A stretch of DNA of 64,000 bases from Aliisedimentitalea scapharcae (lineage in GTDB: Bacteria; Pseudomonadota; Alphaproteobacteria; Rhodobacterales; Rhodobacteraceae). The notes under the pieces are model-generated. The model was not told where the DNA came from, searched no databases, and worked only from the letters and a program-made list of their open reading frames with translations. The stretch is from NCBI RefSeq assembly GCF_045277565.1, contig NZ_CP123584.1, forward strand, positions 1,240,001-1,304,000. The letters are read 5' to 3'. Below are positions 33,349 to 42,598 of this stretch, piece by piece. The translations under genes and the position numbers were made by a program. The first letter of the stretch is position 1. Every line of letters starts with the position of its first letter.

Positions 33349-34173
33349 GTGAACGGCATCCAAAGACTTTTGCGGAAATTGAGAAATGAGTTTAGCGTCT
33401 GTATGCTGAAAAAGTTAAGCAATTTGACCCTGTCTGCCCCACTCATTGTAAATCTGTTGAGCTATGTGTCATTGGCGCTTTTATTGGCTTATTCGGGGCC
33501 CTTTGGAACTTTGAAGCTGGGTCATTTCGGCTATCGATTGGTTTTTTGGGGAACCATTGTCATTGGCGCGGTTTTGGTCGGGCGGTTTTGTCGGCATGTC
33601 ATTGATCGCATGTCACCCAAAGTTGGTGCATTGCAGCGTGATGCGCTGGTGATTCTGGCGATGACTGTTCTGGTAACCCCGTTGTTGTGGGGGTTTATTC
33701 GGATCATGGCTGGCAATACGCTGATGGTGTCTTTGCTAGGATCGGCGCAATATGTTGTCTTTGTAACGGCAGGGTTTTGCGTATTTCGGAGATCCCTGCC
33801 AGGGTCAGAATTGCAATGGTATTTCCCGGTGCACCCCGAGAGGCAGTTGCAGGAAGACATCAGGCCCCGGATCGCGCGGCGATTGCCTGATGGGTTCGTT
33901 TACCCCGTATTGCGTCTGACCGTTGATGATCACATGGTCGAAGTGGTCGGACCGGAAGGGGCTCATAAATTGCGCATGCGGTTTGCGGATGCCATCGAAG
34001 AGATGGAACCGATCGAAGGTGTCTATACCCACCGATCACATTGGATCACACGGACTGCGATTGCCCGAAGCGTTCGGGAAGATGGTCAGGTGCGGGTGCA
34101 ATTGGTGAATGGTGATCTGGTGCCCGTCAGCCGAAAACACCGCAAGCAACTGGAAGAGGCACAGCTACTATAA
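33349..34173 (+). CDS. Membrane-anchored LytTR DNA-binding regulator
   Basis: A 274-residue protein with four hydrophobic segments in the first 150 residues and a C-terminal LytTR DNA-binding domain (about 175-270), seen in FVYPVLRLTVDDHMVEVVG, EGVYTHRSHWITRTAIARS and the basic end VPVSRKHRKQLEE. This is a one-component membrane regulator without receiver domain. It should bind DNA from the membrane; the signal is unknown. The start is GTG 33349; ATG 33403 is an alternative and both have weak ribosome sites. It faces away from the thioesterase gene. Confidence 0.85.
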   Translation: MNGIQRLLRKLRNEFSVCMLKKLSNLTLSAPLIVNLLSYVSLALLLAYSGPFGTLKLGHFGYRLVFWGTIVIGAVLVGRFCRHVIDRMSPKVGALQRDALVILAMTVLVTPLLWGFIRIMAGNTLMVSLLGSAQYVVFVTAGFCVFRRSLPGSELQWYFPVHPERQLQEDIRPRIARRLPDGFVYPVLRLTVDDHMVEVVGPEGAHKLRMRFADAIEEMEPIEGVYTHRSHWITRTAIARSVREDGQVRVQLVNGDLVPVSRKHRKQLEEAQLL

Positions 34174-34392
34174 CAGGGGTGACAACATCGGGCACCTCAA
34201 TTGCATTGGTTGGGTGTGAGTGATGCCTGATTCATTTGTGTCATCCACGAACAGGCAGTTCTGCCAGATGTGGCGGATCACGGTTTATTTTGAAAAGTGG
34301 TTGCAGGTGAAACCACGCGGCCTGGGCCCATGCATCATGATCTGGTCAGGATATAAGGCCAGAAGAGCGCCTGTTCCGGGCGAGGCATGTCA

Positions 34393-35073
34393 TCAGGGAC
34401 GGCGAGGCATTGGGATCGGCAGGGGAGAAGACCCTGTCAGGATCGCAAGCGCAGGCTCTTGCATCAGTTGGACCAAGGGGGCGTCAGTACACCGCAATCC
34501 CCCGGTATATGTGCCATAAGCCGGCAGAACGACACGGGCCGTGTCCACCAGAAACGCGGGACGGGCGGTGCCGCGCAATTTTGCTTTGGGATGATAATGG
34601 CCAGAGACCTCGCCTTGCGCGACCGGGTCGGCGATATGCCGAAACACCAAGGGTGCAAGCTTTAGGTCCTGAAGATGGGCCCCGCCAAGTTCAACTGGAC
34701 CGGGGTCGTGATTGCCTTGGATCCAGATCCAACGCCGCCCTGCCTGTAAGCCGGTCAACTGCATCCGCGCCGTATCGGACAGAGACTGTGCCGACGCGAG
34801 ATCATCAAAGCTGTCGCCTAGACACACCACTGTGGCAGCATCGGTTTTGGTGATGTCCTGGGACAACCGGTCCAGAGTGTCACGGGTTTCATACGGCGGC
34901 AGAACCGGACCGCCGCGTCGGGCCAGGCGTTCCGCCTTTCCAAGGTGGAGGTCCGAGACGCACAGCAAACGCTGATCTGGCCACCACAAGGCACCAGTAC
35001 CCAGGGCGCACAGGGGCACCCCTGCCAGAGAAAATTGAAAGCTGTTCTTGATGTGTTCCATTGTTCCAGTCAT
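34393..35073 (-). CDS. pdeM: Ligase-associated DNA damage response endonuclease PdeM
   Basis: A 226-residue calcineurin-like metallophosphoesterase. The metal motifs are SDLHLGK (about 40-46), CLGDSFDD (84-91), GNHD (120-123) and GHYHPKA near 162. The family is described as an endonuclease component of a DNA-repair set with an ATP-dependent ligase, an Lhr-like helicase and a beta-CASP exonuclease. Here only the helicase is adjacent, just upstream. The start ATG 35073 is my choice; other in-frame starts exist at 35097 (TTG) and 35061. The ligase and exonuclease are not in the window. Confidence 0.85.
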   Translation of the reverse strand: MTGTMEHIKNSFQFSLAGVPLCALGTGALWWPDQRLLCVSDLHLGKAERLARRGGPVLPPYETRDTLDRLSQDITKTDAATVVCLGDSFDDLASAQSLSDTARMQLTGLQAGRRWIWIQGNHDPGPVELGGAHLQDLKLAPLVFRHIADPVAQGEVSGHYHPKAKLRGTARPAFLVDTARVVLPAYGTYTGGLRCTDAPLVQLMQEPALAILTGSSPLPIPMPRRP

Positions 35074-35100
35074 GACCGAACCCCGGTTTGGCTGCAAGAG

Positions 35101-37518
35101 TCAAACCAGAAGATCCTTCAAGCCGGATTTTTGCATCAATTCTTCGGCTTCCTGTGCCATCAGTTGCTCGGCCCCGGTCGCTTTGATCGGAACCTTGCCG
35201 TGTTCCAGTAACAAGGGGGCCGCCAGCGGAGTGACGCGGGAAACCCGTTTAAGAGTGATGCGACCACCCAGCGTTTCGATCATTGATTCTATTCGACCGA
35301 AATCGACCAACCCGCTTAGGGCTTCGGTCCGGGTGATTGACAGCATCAGGTGGTCGGGATCGTATTTGTGCAGCGTGTCATACAGGATGTCCGACGAAAA
35401 CGTCGCCTGTCGCCCAGATTTTCGTTGTCCGGCGATATTGCGTTCGATCAGCCCCGCAATGGTCGCACAATTGCGAAAGGTGCGTTTCATGACGGCGTTG
35501 CCGGCCAGCCACCCGTCCAGCCCGTCGCGCAGGGCCTGGATGTCAAACAGCGGCTTTGGGTCGATCAGGCGGTCCAGCCCCCAGATGAGTGTGGCATAGT
35601 CGGTGGCGACAAATCCCAGCGGCCGCAGGCCCATTTCTTCCATGCGTTTGGTCAGGAGCAGCCCCAGGGTTTGCTGTGCATTGCGCCCCGCAAACCCGTA
35701 AACACAACAATGTTCGCGTCCGTTGTGCGGGAAGCTTTCGATCAGCAATTCACCAGTTCCCGGCAATTGGGAAACGGTTTGCTGCAAGGTCAACCATTGG
35801 CTGGTGTGGTCTGGCAGGTTGGGCCATTTCGACTGTGCCAGCAATTGCAGGATGCGGTCGCTCAGCTGCGTCGACGTGGCAAATTTGGTCCCGGAAAATA
35901 CCGCGATCTTGGGCTTTTTATCGGCCCTGCGCGACACTTCGACGGTCATCTCCCGCAGCCCCTCATATCGCACCACACGCCCGCCGATCAGAAAGGTGTC
36001 TCCGGCGGTCAGAGAGGCGGCAAAGCCCTCTTCGACTTCGCCCAGGGGCTTGCCGCCCCGACTGTGTTTTAGCCGCACCTTGAGTGTGTCGATGTCCTGA
36101 ATGGTGCCCAGGTTCATCCGCAGCCTTGCAGCGGCACGAGGGTCACGCAGCTGCCACGTCCCGTCCGGGCGTTGTTGCAGCCTGTTCCACTGATCATAGG
36201 CACGCAGGGCATATCCGCCCGTGGCGCAGAAATCGAGGCAGGCGTCAAAGTCTTTGCGTTCCAGGTCGGCATACGCGCCAACTGTGGTGACTTCGCCAAA
36301 CAAGGCGTCGGCGTCAAAGGGGCCGGCACAGGCGGCGATCAGAATATGCTGGCACAACACATCCAGCGGACCCGGACCACGGGCGGCACCGTCCAGATCA
36401 CCCGCCAGCACCGCTTCCAGCGCGGCACGACATTCGACGACTTCGAATCGGTTTGCGGGTACCAGCAGCGCCTTGGAGGGCGCGTTGTAGCGGTGGTTGG
36501 CCCGGCCTATGCGCTGAACCAGCCGTTTGACATTTTTGGGCGCACCAATCTGGATCACCAGATCCACATCGCCCCAATCGATCCCCAGGTCCAACGACCC
36601 GGTACAAACAATGGCCCGCAGATCGCCCCGGACCATCGCGGCTTCGACCCGGTCGCGTTGTACCCGGTCAAGGCTGCCATGATGGATGCCGATGGGCAGT
36701 GCGTTATCGTTGGCCAGCCAGAGGTTGTGAAAGAAGATTTCAGCCTGTGCGCGGGTATTGTGAAAAATCAGGGTCGTCTTGTGCTGCTGGATCTGTTCCA
36801 TCACGGCCGGAATCGCATGGGCTGCACCGCCCCCGGCCCAGGGAGGGGCGGCGTCCGTTTCCAGCATGGCAATGTCGGGGGGCGGGCCTGGATCGGCCAG
36901 CAGGATGTTGCAGGGATCGGGGTGTCGCGCCAGATAGCTGGCGATCGCCTGAGGGTCATCAACCGTGGCCGACAGACCGACCCGGCGCAGGGTGGGGCAA
37001 AGAGCCTGTAGCCGCGACAGGGCCAGCATCAGCTGATCGCCTCGTTTGTTCTCGGCAAGCGCGTGCACCTCATCGACGATGATGCGCTCCAACCCCGCAA
37101 AGGTCCGGGCCGCGTCTTCGTAGGAAACCAGCAGTGCCAAACTTTCGGGCGTGGTCAGCAGTATATGGGGCGGATCGGCGCGTTGGCGTTTTTTGCGGCT
37201 GGACGGAGTATCCCCGGTACGGTCATCAATCCGAATTGGCAGCCCAATGTCCTCGACCGGGGCGCGCAAGTTGCGTTTGATGTCGGCGGCCAGGGCCTTG
37301 AGCGGCGAGACATACAGCGTGTGCAACCCCGTGTGTGTGCCATCGGCCAATTCGGCCAACGTGGGCAGAAACCCGGCCATCGTCTTGCCGCCGCCAGTTG
37401 GGGCAATCAAAAGGGTAGAGGGGTCAGTTGCCCGGTCTAGCATGGCAATCTGATGAGAATGCAGCGCCCATCCCTTGGAGCGGAACCAATCGTGAATCGG
37501 GGCGGGTAGGGTGGTCAT
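35101..37518 (-). CDS. Ligase-associated DEXH-box helicase (Lhr core type)
   Basis: An 805-residue superfamily 2 helicase. Walker A APTGGGKT is at 39-46, DEVH at 149-152, SAT near 180, and motif VI QRIGRANHR near 340. A winged helix and the Lhr core/DUF4011-like C-terminal region follow (GGRVVRYEG and GTKFATSTQLSDRIL). This class is defined by association with pdeM and an ATP-dependent ligase. It should unwind DNA or DNA-RNA hybrids 3' to 5'. It is head of the pair with pdeM and divergent from the DUF4405 gene. Confidence 0.9.
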   Translation of the reverse strand: MTTLPAPIHDWFRSKGWALHSHQIAMLDRATDPSTLLIAPTGGGKTMAGFLPTLAELADGTHTGLHTLYVSPLKALAADIKRNLRAPVEDIGLPIRIDDRTGDTPSSRKKRQRADPPHILLTTPESLALLVSYEDAARTFAGLERIIVDEVHALAENKRGDQLMLALSRLQALCPTLRRVGLSATVDDPQAIASYLARHPDPCNILLADPGPPPDIAMLETDAAPPWAGGGAAHAIPAVMEQIQQHKTTLIFHNTRAQAEIFFHNLWLANDNALPIGIHHGSLDRVQRDRVEAAMVRGDLRAIVCTGSLDLGIDWGDVDLVIQIGAPKNVKRLVQRIGRANHRYNAPSKALLVPANRFEVVECRAALEAVLAGDLDGAARGPGPLDVLCQHILIAACAGPFDADALFGEVTTVGAYADLERKDFDACLDFCATGGYALRAYDQWNRLQQRPDGTWQLRDPRAAARLRMNLGTIQDIDTLKVRLKHSRGGKPLGEVEEGFAASLTAGDTFLIGGRVVRYEGLREMTVEVSRRADKKPKIAVFSGTKFATSTQLSDRILQLLAQSKWPNLPDHTSQWLTLQQTVSQLPGTGELLIESFPHNGREHCCVYGFAGRNAQQTLGLLLTKRMEEMGLRPLGFVATDYATLIWGLDRLIDPKPLFDIQALRDGLDGWLAGNAVMKRTFRNCATIAGLIERNIAGQRKSGRQATFSSDILYDTLHKYDPDHLMLSITRTEALSGLVDFGRIESMIETLGGRITLKRVSRVTPLAAPLLLEHGKVPIKATGAEQLMAQEAEELMQKSGLKDLLV

Positions 37519-37632
37519 GACTCCAATCTAATCGGTTGCTGCAGATAGGGAAATTAATTTGCAAAAACCGCGACGGAAACCGTGATCATCGGCGTTTAGC
37601 GAATGTACAACATTTGATTTCAGGAGCAGATC

Positions 37633-38112
37633 ATGTCTTCGCTACGATCCTGGGCCACCCCTTTGACAGTCGGAAGCTTTCTAATCATGGGGGCAACTGG
37701 CGTTCTGATGTTCTTCCACATTGAAACCGGATTGAACGGCTTTATCCATGAATGGGCCGGCTGGGCCATGGTGGCGGGCGTCGGGGCTCATCTAGCGATG
37801 AATTGGCGGGCCTTCAAAATCTATTTCAAACGACCGCTCGCCAAAGGGATCATGGGGGTGAGTGCCGTGGTGCTATTGGCATCTTTTGTGCCGGTTTCGA
37901 GCGGCGGAAGCCCGGTTCAGGTGGTAATGCAGGCGATTGGTCAGGCGGATGTGGAAACAGTGATCGCGTTGAGCGGGCAAGAATTGGAAACGGGGCTGGC
38001 GCGGTTGGCCGACGCCGGATTCTCCACCCAGGCAGACACACGCGTCCAAGAGCTGACCGGCGGCGACCGTGGTCAACAGATGCAGATCATCGAGGTGCTG
38101 TTTTCCGAGTAG
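37633..38112 (+). CDS. DUF4405 domain membrane protein
   Basis: A 159-residue inner-membrane protein with three helices (about 10-30, 40-58, 72-90). His residues near helices 1 and 2 (FHIETGLNGFIHEWAGW and GAHLAMNW) are the cytochrome b561-like arrangement of DUF4405. The C-terminal 65 residues are soluble. Heme binding is inferred from the His pattern only. A CAGGAGCAG site lies before ATG 37633. Confidence 0.7.
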   Translation: MSSLRSWATPLTVGSFLIMGATGVLMFFHIETGLNGFIHEWAGWAMVAGVGAHLAMNWRAFKIYFKRPLAKGIMGVSAVVLLASFVPVSSGGSPVQVVMQAIGQADVETVIALSGQELETGLARLADAGFSTQADTRVQELTGGDRGQQMQIIEVLFSE

Positions 38113-38133
38113 AGATCTGGGGGCTTAGGCCCC

Positions 38134-39441
38134 TTATTTGACGATGTCTTCGTCTTTGACGAACATGTTCGCCCATGCACGATCGATAAGGTCGGGGTTC
38201 ATTTGGTTGGGTATACCTTCAAATTCGCAAATTGAAATCATCTGATCGATCAGGAAGATCGGCTGATAGTTTGCATAGATGTTGTCAATGGTCGGGTATT
38301 TCTTCTTTAGGAGATGCACCAATGTCGCTTCGTCCAGGGGGACGCCCTTTTTGCGCGCGACCAGGGCAAAGATCTTGAGAAAGTTTTCCTGGCTGGGGCC
38401 GTCGATCTTGATCTTGAAGAAGATCCGGCGCAACGCGGCCTGGTCAAAAATCTTGTTGGGGTGAAAGTTGGTAGAGAAAATCACCAGCGTATCAAAGGGA
38501 ACTTCGAATTTTTCACCCGATTGCAGTCCCAGGATGTCTTTGCTTTCTTCCAGCGGAACAATCCACCGGTTGATCAGTGTCTGGGGTGGCTCGGCCTGAC
38601 GACCGAGGTCATCCACGATAAAGATGCCCCCTGTTGATTTCAGCTGGAGCGGTGCCTGATACGTTCGGGCAGTTGGGTTATACACCAGATCCAGCATCGA
38701 CAATGACAGCTCACCGCCGGTGATCACCGTGGGGCGTTCACATTTCACGTACCGGGTGTCGAACCGCTTGCGACGACGAAGTTGGGTCGGATCGTCGGCC
38801 TCTTCTTCGATGGCGGTATGGACGATCGGGTCATAGACGGTGATCACCTGACCTGCGTACTCGATGGCGCGGGGCACATAGACAAAGTCGCCCAAAGCAT
38901 CGCGGATGCCGTTGGAGATCGAAGATTTGCCATTTCCGGGCGGGCCATACATCAAGATCGAACGGCCGGCGCTGACTGCGGGGCCTAGGTGATCCAGCAG
39001 GCTGTTGGGCAGCACCAGATGCCCCATGGCATTGTTCAATTGTGCCCGGCTGACCTGGATATTGCGAATCGACTGGCGTTTAACCTGTTCGCGGTAGACC
39101 TCCAGCGGCACCGGCATGGCTCCGAAATACTCGGATTGACCCAACGCATCCAGCGCGCGGGCCTTGCCGACATCGGTCAACTGATACCCCATTTCATTGC
39201 CGGAGGTGGCGCTGAGTGTGCCTGTGGCTTCGAGAAGCTTCTGGCTGCGGGCCAGATCGACGAGCTCCTGTGTAACTGGAATTGGCAAACAGATTGCGCT
39301 GGCGATTTCAGAAACCAGATCCAGATTCTTGCGGAAAATGGTTTTCAGCAGAATGTCCCGCATCATCACAATGGGCAATTGCATCTGGCTCAGACCCTTG
39401 GGGGTGGGGGGCTCCATTACGGGGGATGCTTGCATATTCAT
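38134..39441 (-). CDS. AAA ATPase at the end of the tad operon
   Basis: A 435-residue soluble protein. The N-terminal 100 residues look like a winged-helix region (QELVDLARSQKLLEATGTLS, then YQLTDVGKARALDAL). The AAA core has Walker A GPPGNGKS (166-173), Walker B GGIFIVDDLG (271-280) and a sensor segment VIFSTNFHPNKIFDQAALRR. It resembles helicase- or chaperone-like ATPases and is not CpaF or TadZ. It lies 178 bp behind the prepilin peptidase on the same strand. A role in pilus regulation or protein loading is possible but unproven. Confidence 0.75.
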   Translation of the reverse strand: MNMQASPVMEPPTPKGLSQMQLPIVMMRDILLKTIFRKNLDLVSEIASAICLPIPVTQELVDLARSQKLLEATGTLSATSGNEMGYQLTDVGKARALDALGQSEYFGAMPVPLEVYREQVKRQSIRNIQVSRAQLNNAMGHLVLPNSLLDHLGPAVSAGRSILMYGPPGNGKSSISNGIRDALGDFVYVPRAIEYAGQVITVYDPIVHTAIEEEADDPTQLRRRKRFDTRYVKCERPTVITGGELSLSMLDLVYNPTARTYQAPLQLKSTGGIFIVDDLGRQAEPPQTLINRWIVPLEESKDILGLQSGEKFEVPFDTLVIFSTNFHPNKIFDQAALRRIFFKIKIDGPSQENFLKIFALVARKKGVPLDEATLVHLLKKKYPTIDNIYANYQPIFLIDQMISICEFEGIPNQMNPDLIDRAWANMFVKDEDIVK

Positions 39442-39619
39442 GGCGGCGGTCGATCTCTTGCAACAGGAAGGCGGACGTATCCACGGTTGCAGTGATCATG
39501 CAGGGGCAGTGTGGCAAGAGATGGGCAGAAGTCGGGGCGTGACGTGGCAATGGGGACTGATCTTTAGCCGCGTGTTTCAATGGCCAAGGTGCCAAGGCGT
39601 TTACAAACGTCTTCCCCGG

Positions 39620-40114
39620 TCAACTTCCAAACTGGGTTCCCAGGATGAGATAAAGCGCCAGGGTTCCACCAAGGCTGAGCCCCATGGGAAACTTCCACCC
39701 CATGTCCCAGCTTTGCCAGTTGGGAGCGATTTGGCGGAGCGGCGTGTATTTGACCAGCCGATGGGTCACAAATGCGGCAAGCAGGTTGGCGGCAAACAGA
39801 GCCAACAGCAGCCGCAGATCGCCCGGCGCAATCAGCGGTGCCGCAGCTGCGGCGAATTTGGCATCACCGGCACCAATGGCACCTCCGGCATTCAAAAGAA
39901 TGCCAATGATCAACACGACAATCATTTGCAGAACCCGTGCGCCGTATACCGGCAGCGGCAGGACAAAAAGGCCGACAATCAGGAAAATGCCAGCCAGGAC
40001 CAGAACGGCCTGATTTGTGATCCGCATTTCGCGCAGGTCGGTAAAGGCCACGTAAAAGCAGATCGGCAGCACAAATGGCAGGAACCACCAGGCCTCAGAT
40101 GTCGTCAACGCCAT
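39620..40114 (-). CDS. cpaA: Prepilin peptidase CpaA/TadV
   Basis: A 164-residue A24 aspartyl protease with five or six membrane helices. The two catalytic Asp are in FTDLREMRITN (about residue 25) and the GxGD motif GAGDAKFA (about residue 84). It lacks the N-terminal methylase domain of PilD, as expected for TadV/CpaA. It removes the leader of the Flp pilins in this locus. It is 5 bp behind the TPR lipoprotein gene. Confidence 0.9.
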   Translation of the reverse strand: MALTTSEAWWFLPFVLPICFYVAFTDLREMRITNQAVLVLAGIFLIVGLFVLPLPVYGARVLQMIVVLIIGILLNAGGAIGAGDAKFAAAAAPLIAPGDLRLLLALFAANLLAAFVTHRLVKYTPLRQIAPNWQSWDMGWKFPMGLSLGGTLALYLILGTQFGS

Positions 40115-40119
40115 CGGGA

Positions 40120-40968
40120 TCAGCCAGCGTCGAGAGCGCGCAGGCTGCGAACCGCTTCTTCAAAGTGCTGCGGGTGGGTGCCGATGGCTTCGCGCAACAG
40201 ACCTTTGCCGGTTGTGATGTCCCCCTGTTTGACGGCGGACAAAGCCAGGGTGTGCAACAATTGCGCCCGTTCGATCTGATCCATTGGGATCACGGGAAGA
40301 GTGTAATTTCGTTGGGCACCACGGGCCAGAACAAGGTTGTTCTTGGCCGTGAACAGGCTTTGGTCCTGGCGGATGGCCTCGCCAAACAGGCGTTCGGCGT
40401 CCGTATAGTCGCCCCGCGTCAGCTTGGAATAGCCCCAATTGTTCATTACACCTGCTGGGCGTGTGGTCAGGCCAACCGCGATTTCGTAAAAGCTGTCGGC
40501 CCGTTTCCATTCCCGGTTGGCATCGGCGACCATGGCCTCCAGCCGGTAACGTTTGAAGGTCTCGTGGGTGGGGGGCACCTGGTCCAATGTTTTTTCCGCG
40601 TCGTCCCAATCCCCATTCCGGATCAGGGCGTCTGCATAGTCAACGCTATCATCTGGTGTGGCACCGTCCATTCGGGTCACTTTGGACCAGGCCGATACGG
40701 CTTCGGTGTGTCGTTTGGCGCGGACCAGAGATTTTCCCAACCCTCGTTGCAGGTCGATACGACCTGGGCTGGATTCGGTCGCCCGAGCAAAATAGTCCAC
40801 CGCCTCATTTGGGTCGGCGACGGTCAGCATCACGTCATTCAGGTTGGTTTCATCAATGACGTTTACATCCTGCAAGGCGCGTTCAACGGCCTCTTCTCCC
40901 TTGTCGGCACATGCAGACAAGGTCATGGCACACGCCAGACATGTGGATACCAGAATAGAGTGGCGCAT
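40120..40968 (-). CDS. TPR lipoprotein, TadD-like, second copy
   Basis: A 282-residue lipoprotein. The lipobox TLSAC puts the lipidated Cys at about residue 20. Several TPR-like repeats follow (AVDYFARATESSPGRIDLQRG, GDWDDAEKTLDQVPP, AERLFGEAIRQDQSLFTAKN). It sits between tadD and cpaA on the minus strand. TadD of other species is the pilotin-like TPR protein of the secretin; a second one next to it is a frequent but poorly understood feature in Rhodobacterales. Confidence 0.8.
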   Translation of the reverse strand: MRHSILVSTCLACAMTLSACADKGEEAVERALQDVNVIDETNLNDVMLTVADPNEAVDYFARATESSPGRIDLQRGLGKSLVRAKRHTEAVSAWSKVTRMDGATPDDSVDYADALIRNGDWDDAEKTLDQVPPTHETFKRYRLEAMVADANREWKRADSFYEIAVGLTTRPAGVMNNWGYSKLTRGDYTDAERLFGEAIRQDQSLFTAKNNLVLARGAQRNYTLPVIPMDQIERAQLLHTLALSAVKQGDITTGKGLLREAIGTHPQHFEEAVRSLRALDAG

Positions 40969-40998
40969 TTTTGCGTCCTTTACTGCTCTTGCCTCTCG

Positions 40999-41601
40999 TC
41001 ACTGGCCTTTTCGAATCAGGAAATCGCTGTTTCCCCGATGCACCAGCTTGTAATCTTTTTGTTGTCCACCAGTATTATCAGGATTTTCCAATTTTGCGAG
41101 CGTTAAGCGCAAATTCTCGCGGATTGAGTCACTTTCGCCATTGTCCAATGCATAGGCCTTGCGAAAAATCTGTTCCGCTTCGGCGATTTTTCCGCGCTCC
41201 ATCAGGACAACCCCCAGATTGTTCCAGGCACCTGGCCATTCGGGCGCGGCAACAACGGCACGCCGTAGCAGATCTTCGGCCTGCCCCAGGCGGCCCAATC
41301 CCAGATTGGCCGACCCCATGCCAGTCAGGATTTCCGGCGTCGATCCCTGTACCAAGGCGGCGCGGGTAAAGGCGTCTATGGCAAGCTCATACTGCCCGGC
41401 CGCCATCAACCGATGGCCGACGTCTGTGCCGTCGACAGCCTCCTTGGAGAGATCGACGCCGGGGGCATAGGGGCCATTTTCGGCCTGTGACAACGACCCG
41501 GAATCACAACCAGCCACCAAAGCAAGTGCAATGGTGGCTGCCAAATATTTGCGCGTGATCGCGGGGATCGCCCACTGTCGGGCGTGTCCCGAATACGTCA
41601 T
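40999..41601 (-). CDS. tadD: TPR lipoprotein TadD
   Basis: A 200-residue lipoprotein. The N terminus is longer than usual (MTYSGHARQWAIPAITRKY) before the signal LAATIALALVAGC (Cys32), so an internal start may be used. TPR repeats follow (GQYELAIDAFTRAALVQGS, GRLGQAEDLLRRAVVAAP, GKIAEAEQIFRKAYALDN). TadD is thought to help assemble the secretin in the outer membrane. It is 3 bp behind tadC. Confidence 0.85.
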   Translation of the reverse strand: MTYSGHARQWAIPAITRKYLAATIALALVAGCDSGSLSQAENGPYAPGVDLSKEAVDGTDVGHRLMAAGQYELAIDAFTRAALVQGSTPEILTGMGSANLGLGRLGQAEDLLRRAVVAAPEWPGAWNNLGVVLMERGKIAEAEQIFRKAYALDNGESDSIRENLRLTLAKLENPDNTGGQQKDYKLVHRGNSDFLIRKGQ

Positions 41602-41604
41602 CTG

Positions 41605-42585
41605 TTAATTGCTCATGTTGCCCAGGTTCGCGATGCCGTTTGCCGAAGGACCAACCAGAATGATCAGCAAGGGCGGAACCGTCAGCATCATTGTGGCAAG
41701 GGTCATTTTGGTTGGCAACTTGTTTGCGGCCTCTTCGGCCCGCATCACGCGTTTGTCACGCATTTCCCCAGCGTAAATCCGCAGTGCGTCGGCAATCGAA
41801 GTCCCGAAGGCCGCCGATTGGATCATCACTGTTACAAAAGATGAAATGTCGGTCACGCCGCAACGGGTGCCCATGTCGCGCAGAACCTTGTCCTTGTCTT
41901 TGCCTGCTTTCATTTCGTAGGCGACGATTTCGAATTCGTCGGCCAACGAGGGATAAGAGGCCCGGAGTTCCTTGGCGACGCGCACAATGGATTGGTCCAG
42001 AGATTGACCGGCCTCGACACAGACCAGCATCATATCCAGGGAATCAGGAAAACCCGAAGTGATCTCTTCCTTGCGCGCTTCACCGCGACGCGTGACCCAA
42101 TATTTTGGCAACATGTATCCCGCACCGCCAGGGCCAAGCACATACATCAGCTTGTCCTGGGTGGTCATATCGTCACCGGCACCCATCGCAAACACATAGG
42201 CCAGCCCGAGCACCAGCCCCAGGATCCCGAGGGCGAATTGAGCAAAGTGGAAAAACCGCACTGCATCTTTGGATTGATACCCGGCCTGGCGCAGCTTGAG
42301 CTGAACAGCAGACAATTCGTCGGCGTCCTGTGGTTCCAGAAAAGTCGCGAACTTTTGCAATTGTTCATTTCGACCGCCCTGACGCAAGCGTTCCTTTTGC
42401 GGTTTTGCCTGTGTGTCGGGGTTGATATTCTTCTTGAGCTTCTTCAGCGGGTCTTCGGGCTGGTTCAGCAACAACAAAACGGCGACCAGCACCATGAACA
42501 GCCCCAGCACTCCAACTACAATCAGGGGACCAAAGTCGCCCAATTGACTGGTAATCAGGTCGTTGATGGCATTCAGAAATTCCAT
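41605..42585 (-). CDS. tadC: Tad inner-membrane platform protein TadC
   Basis: A 326-residue T2SSF (GspF-like) membrane protein. The hydrophobic segments are near 20-40, 120-155 and the C-terminal 30 residues (MTLATMMLTVPPLLIILVG). Core F domain: GFPDSLDMMLVCVEAGQSL and AFGTSIADALRIYAGEMRDK. TadB and TadC form the platform that couples the CpaF ATPase to pilin. Read after tadB, spacing 13 bp. Confidence 0.92.
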   Translation of the reverse strand: MEFLNAINDLITSQLGDFGPLIVVGVLGLFMVLVAVLLLLNQPEDPLKKLKKNINPDTQAKPQKERLRQGGRNEQLQKFATFLEPQDADELSAVQLKLRQAGYQSKDAVRFFHFAQFALGILGLVLGLAYVFAMGAGDDMTTQDKLMYVLGPGGAGYMLPKYWVTRRGEARKEEITSGFPDSLDMMLVCVEAGQSLDQSIVRVAKELRASYPSLADEFEIVAYEMKAGKDKDKVLRDMGTRCGVTDISSFVTVMIQSAAFGTSIADALRIYAGEMRDKRVMRAEEAANKLPTKMTLATMMLTVPPLLIILVGPSANGIANLGNMSN

Positions 42586-42598
42586 GATGTGCCTCTCA

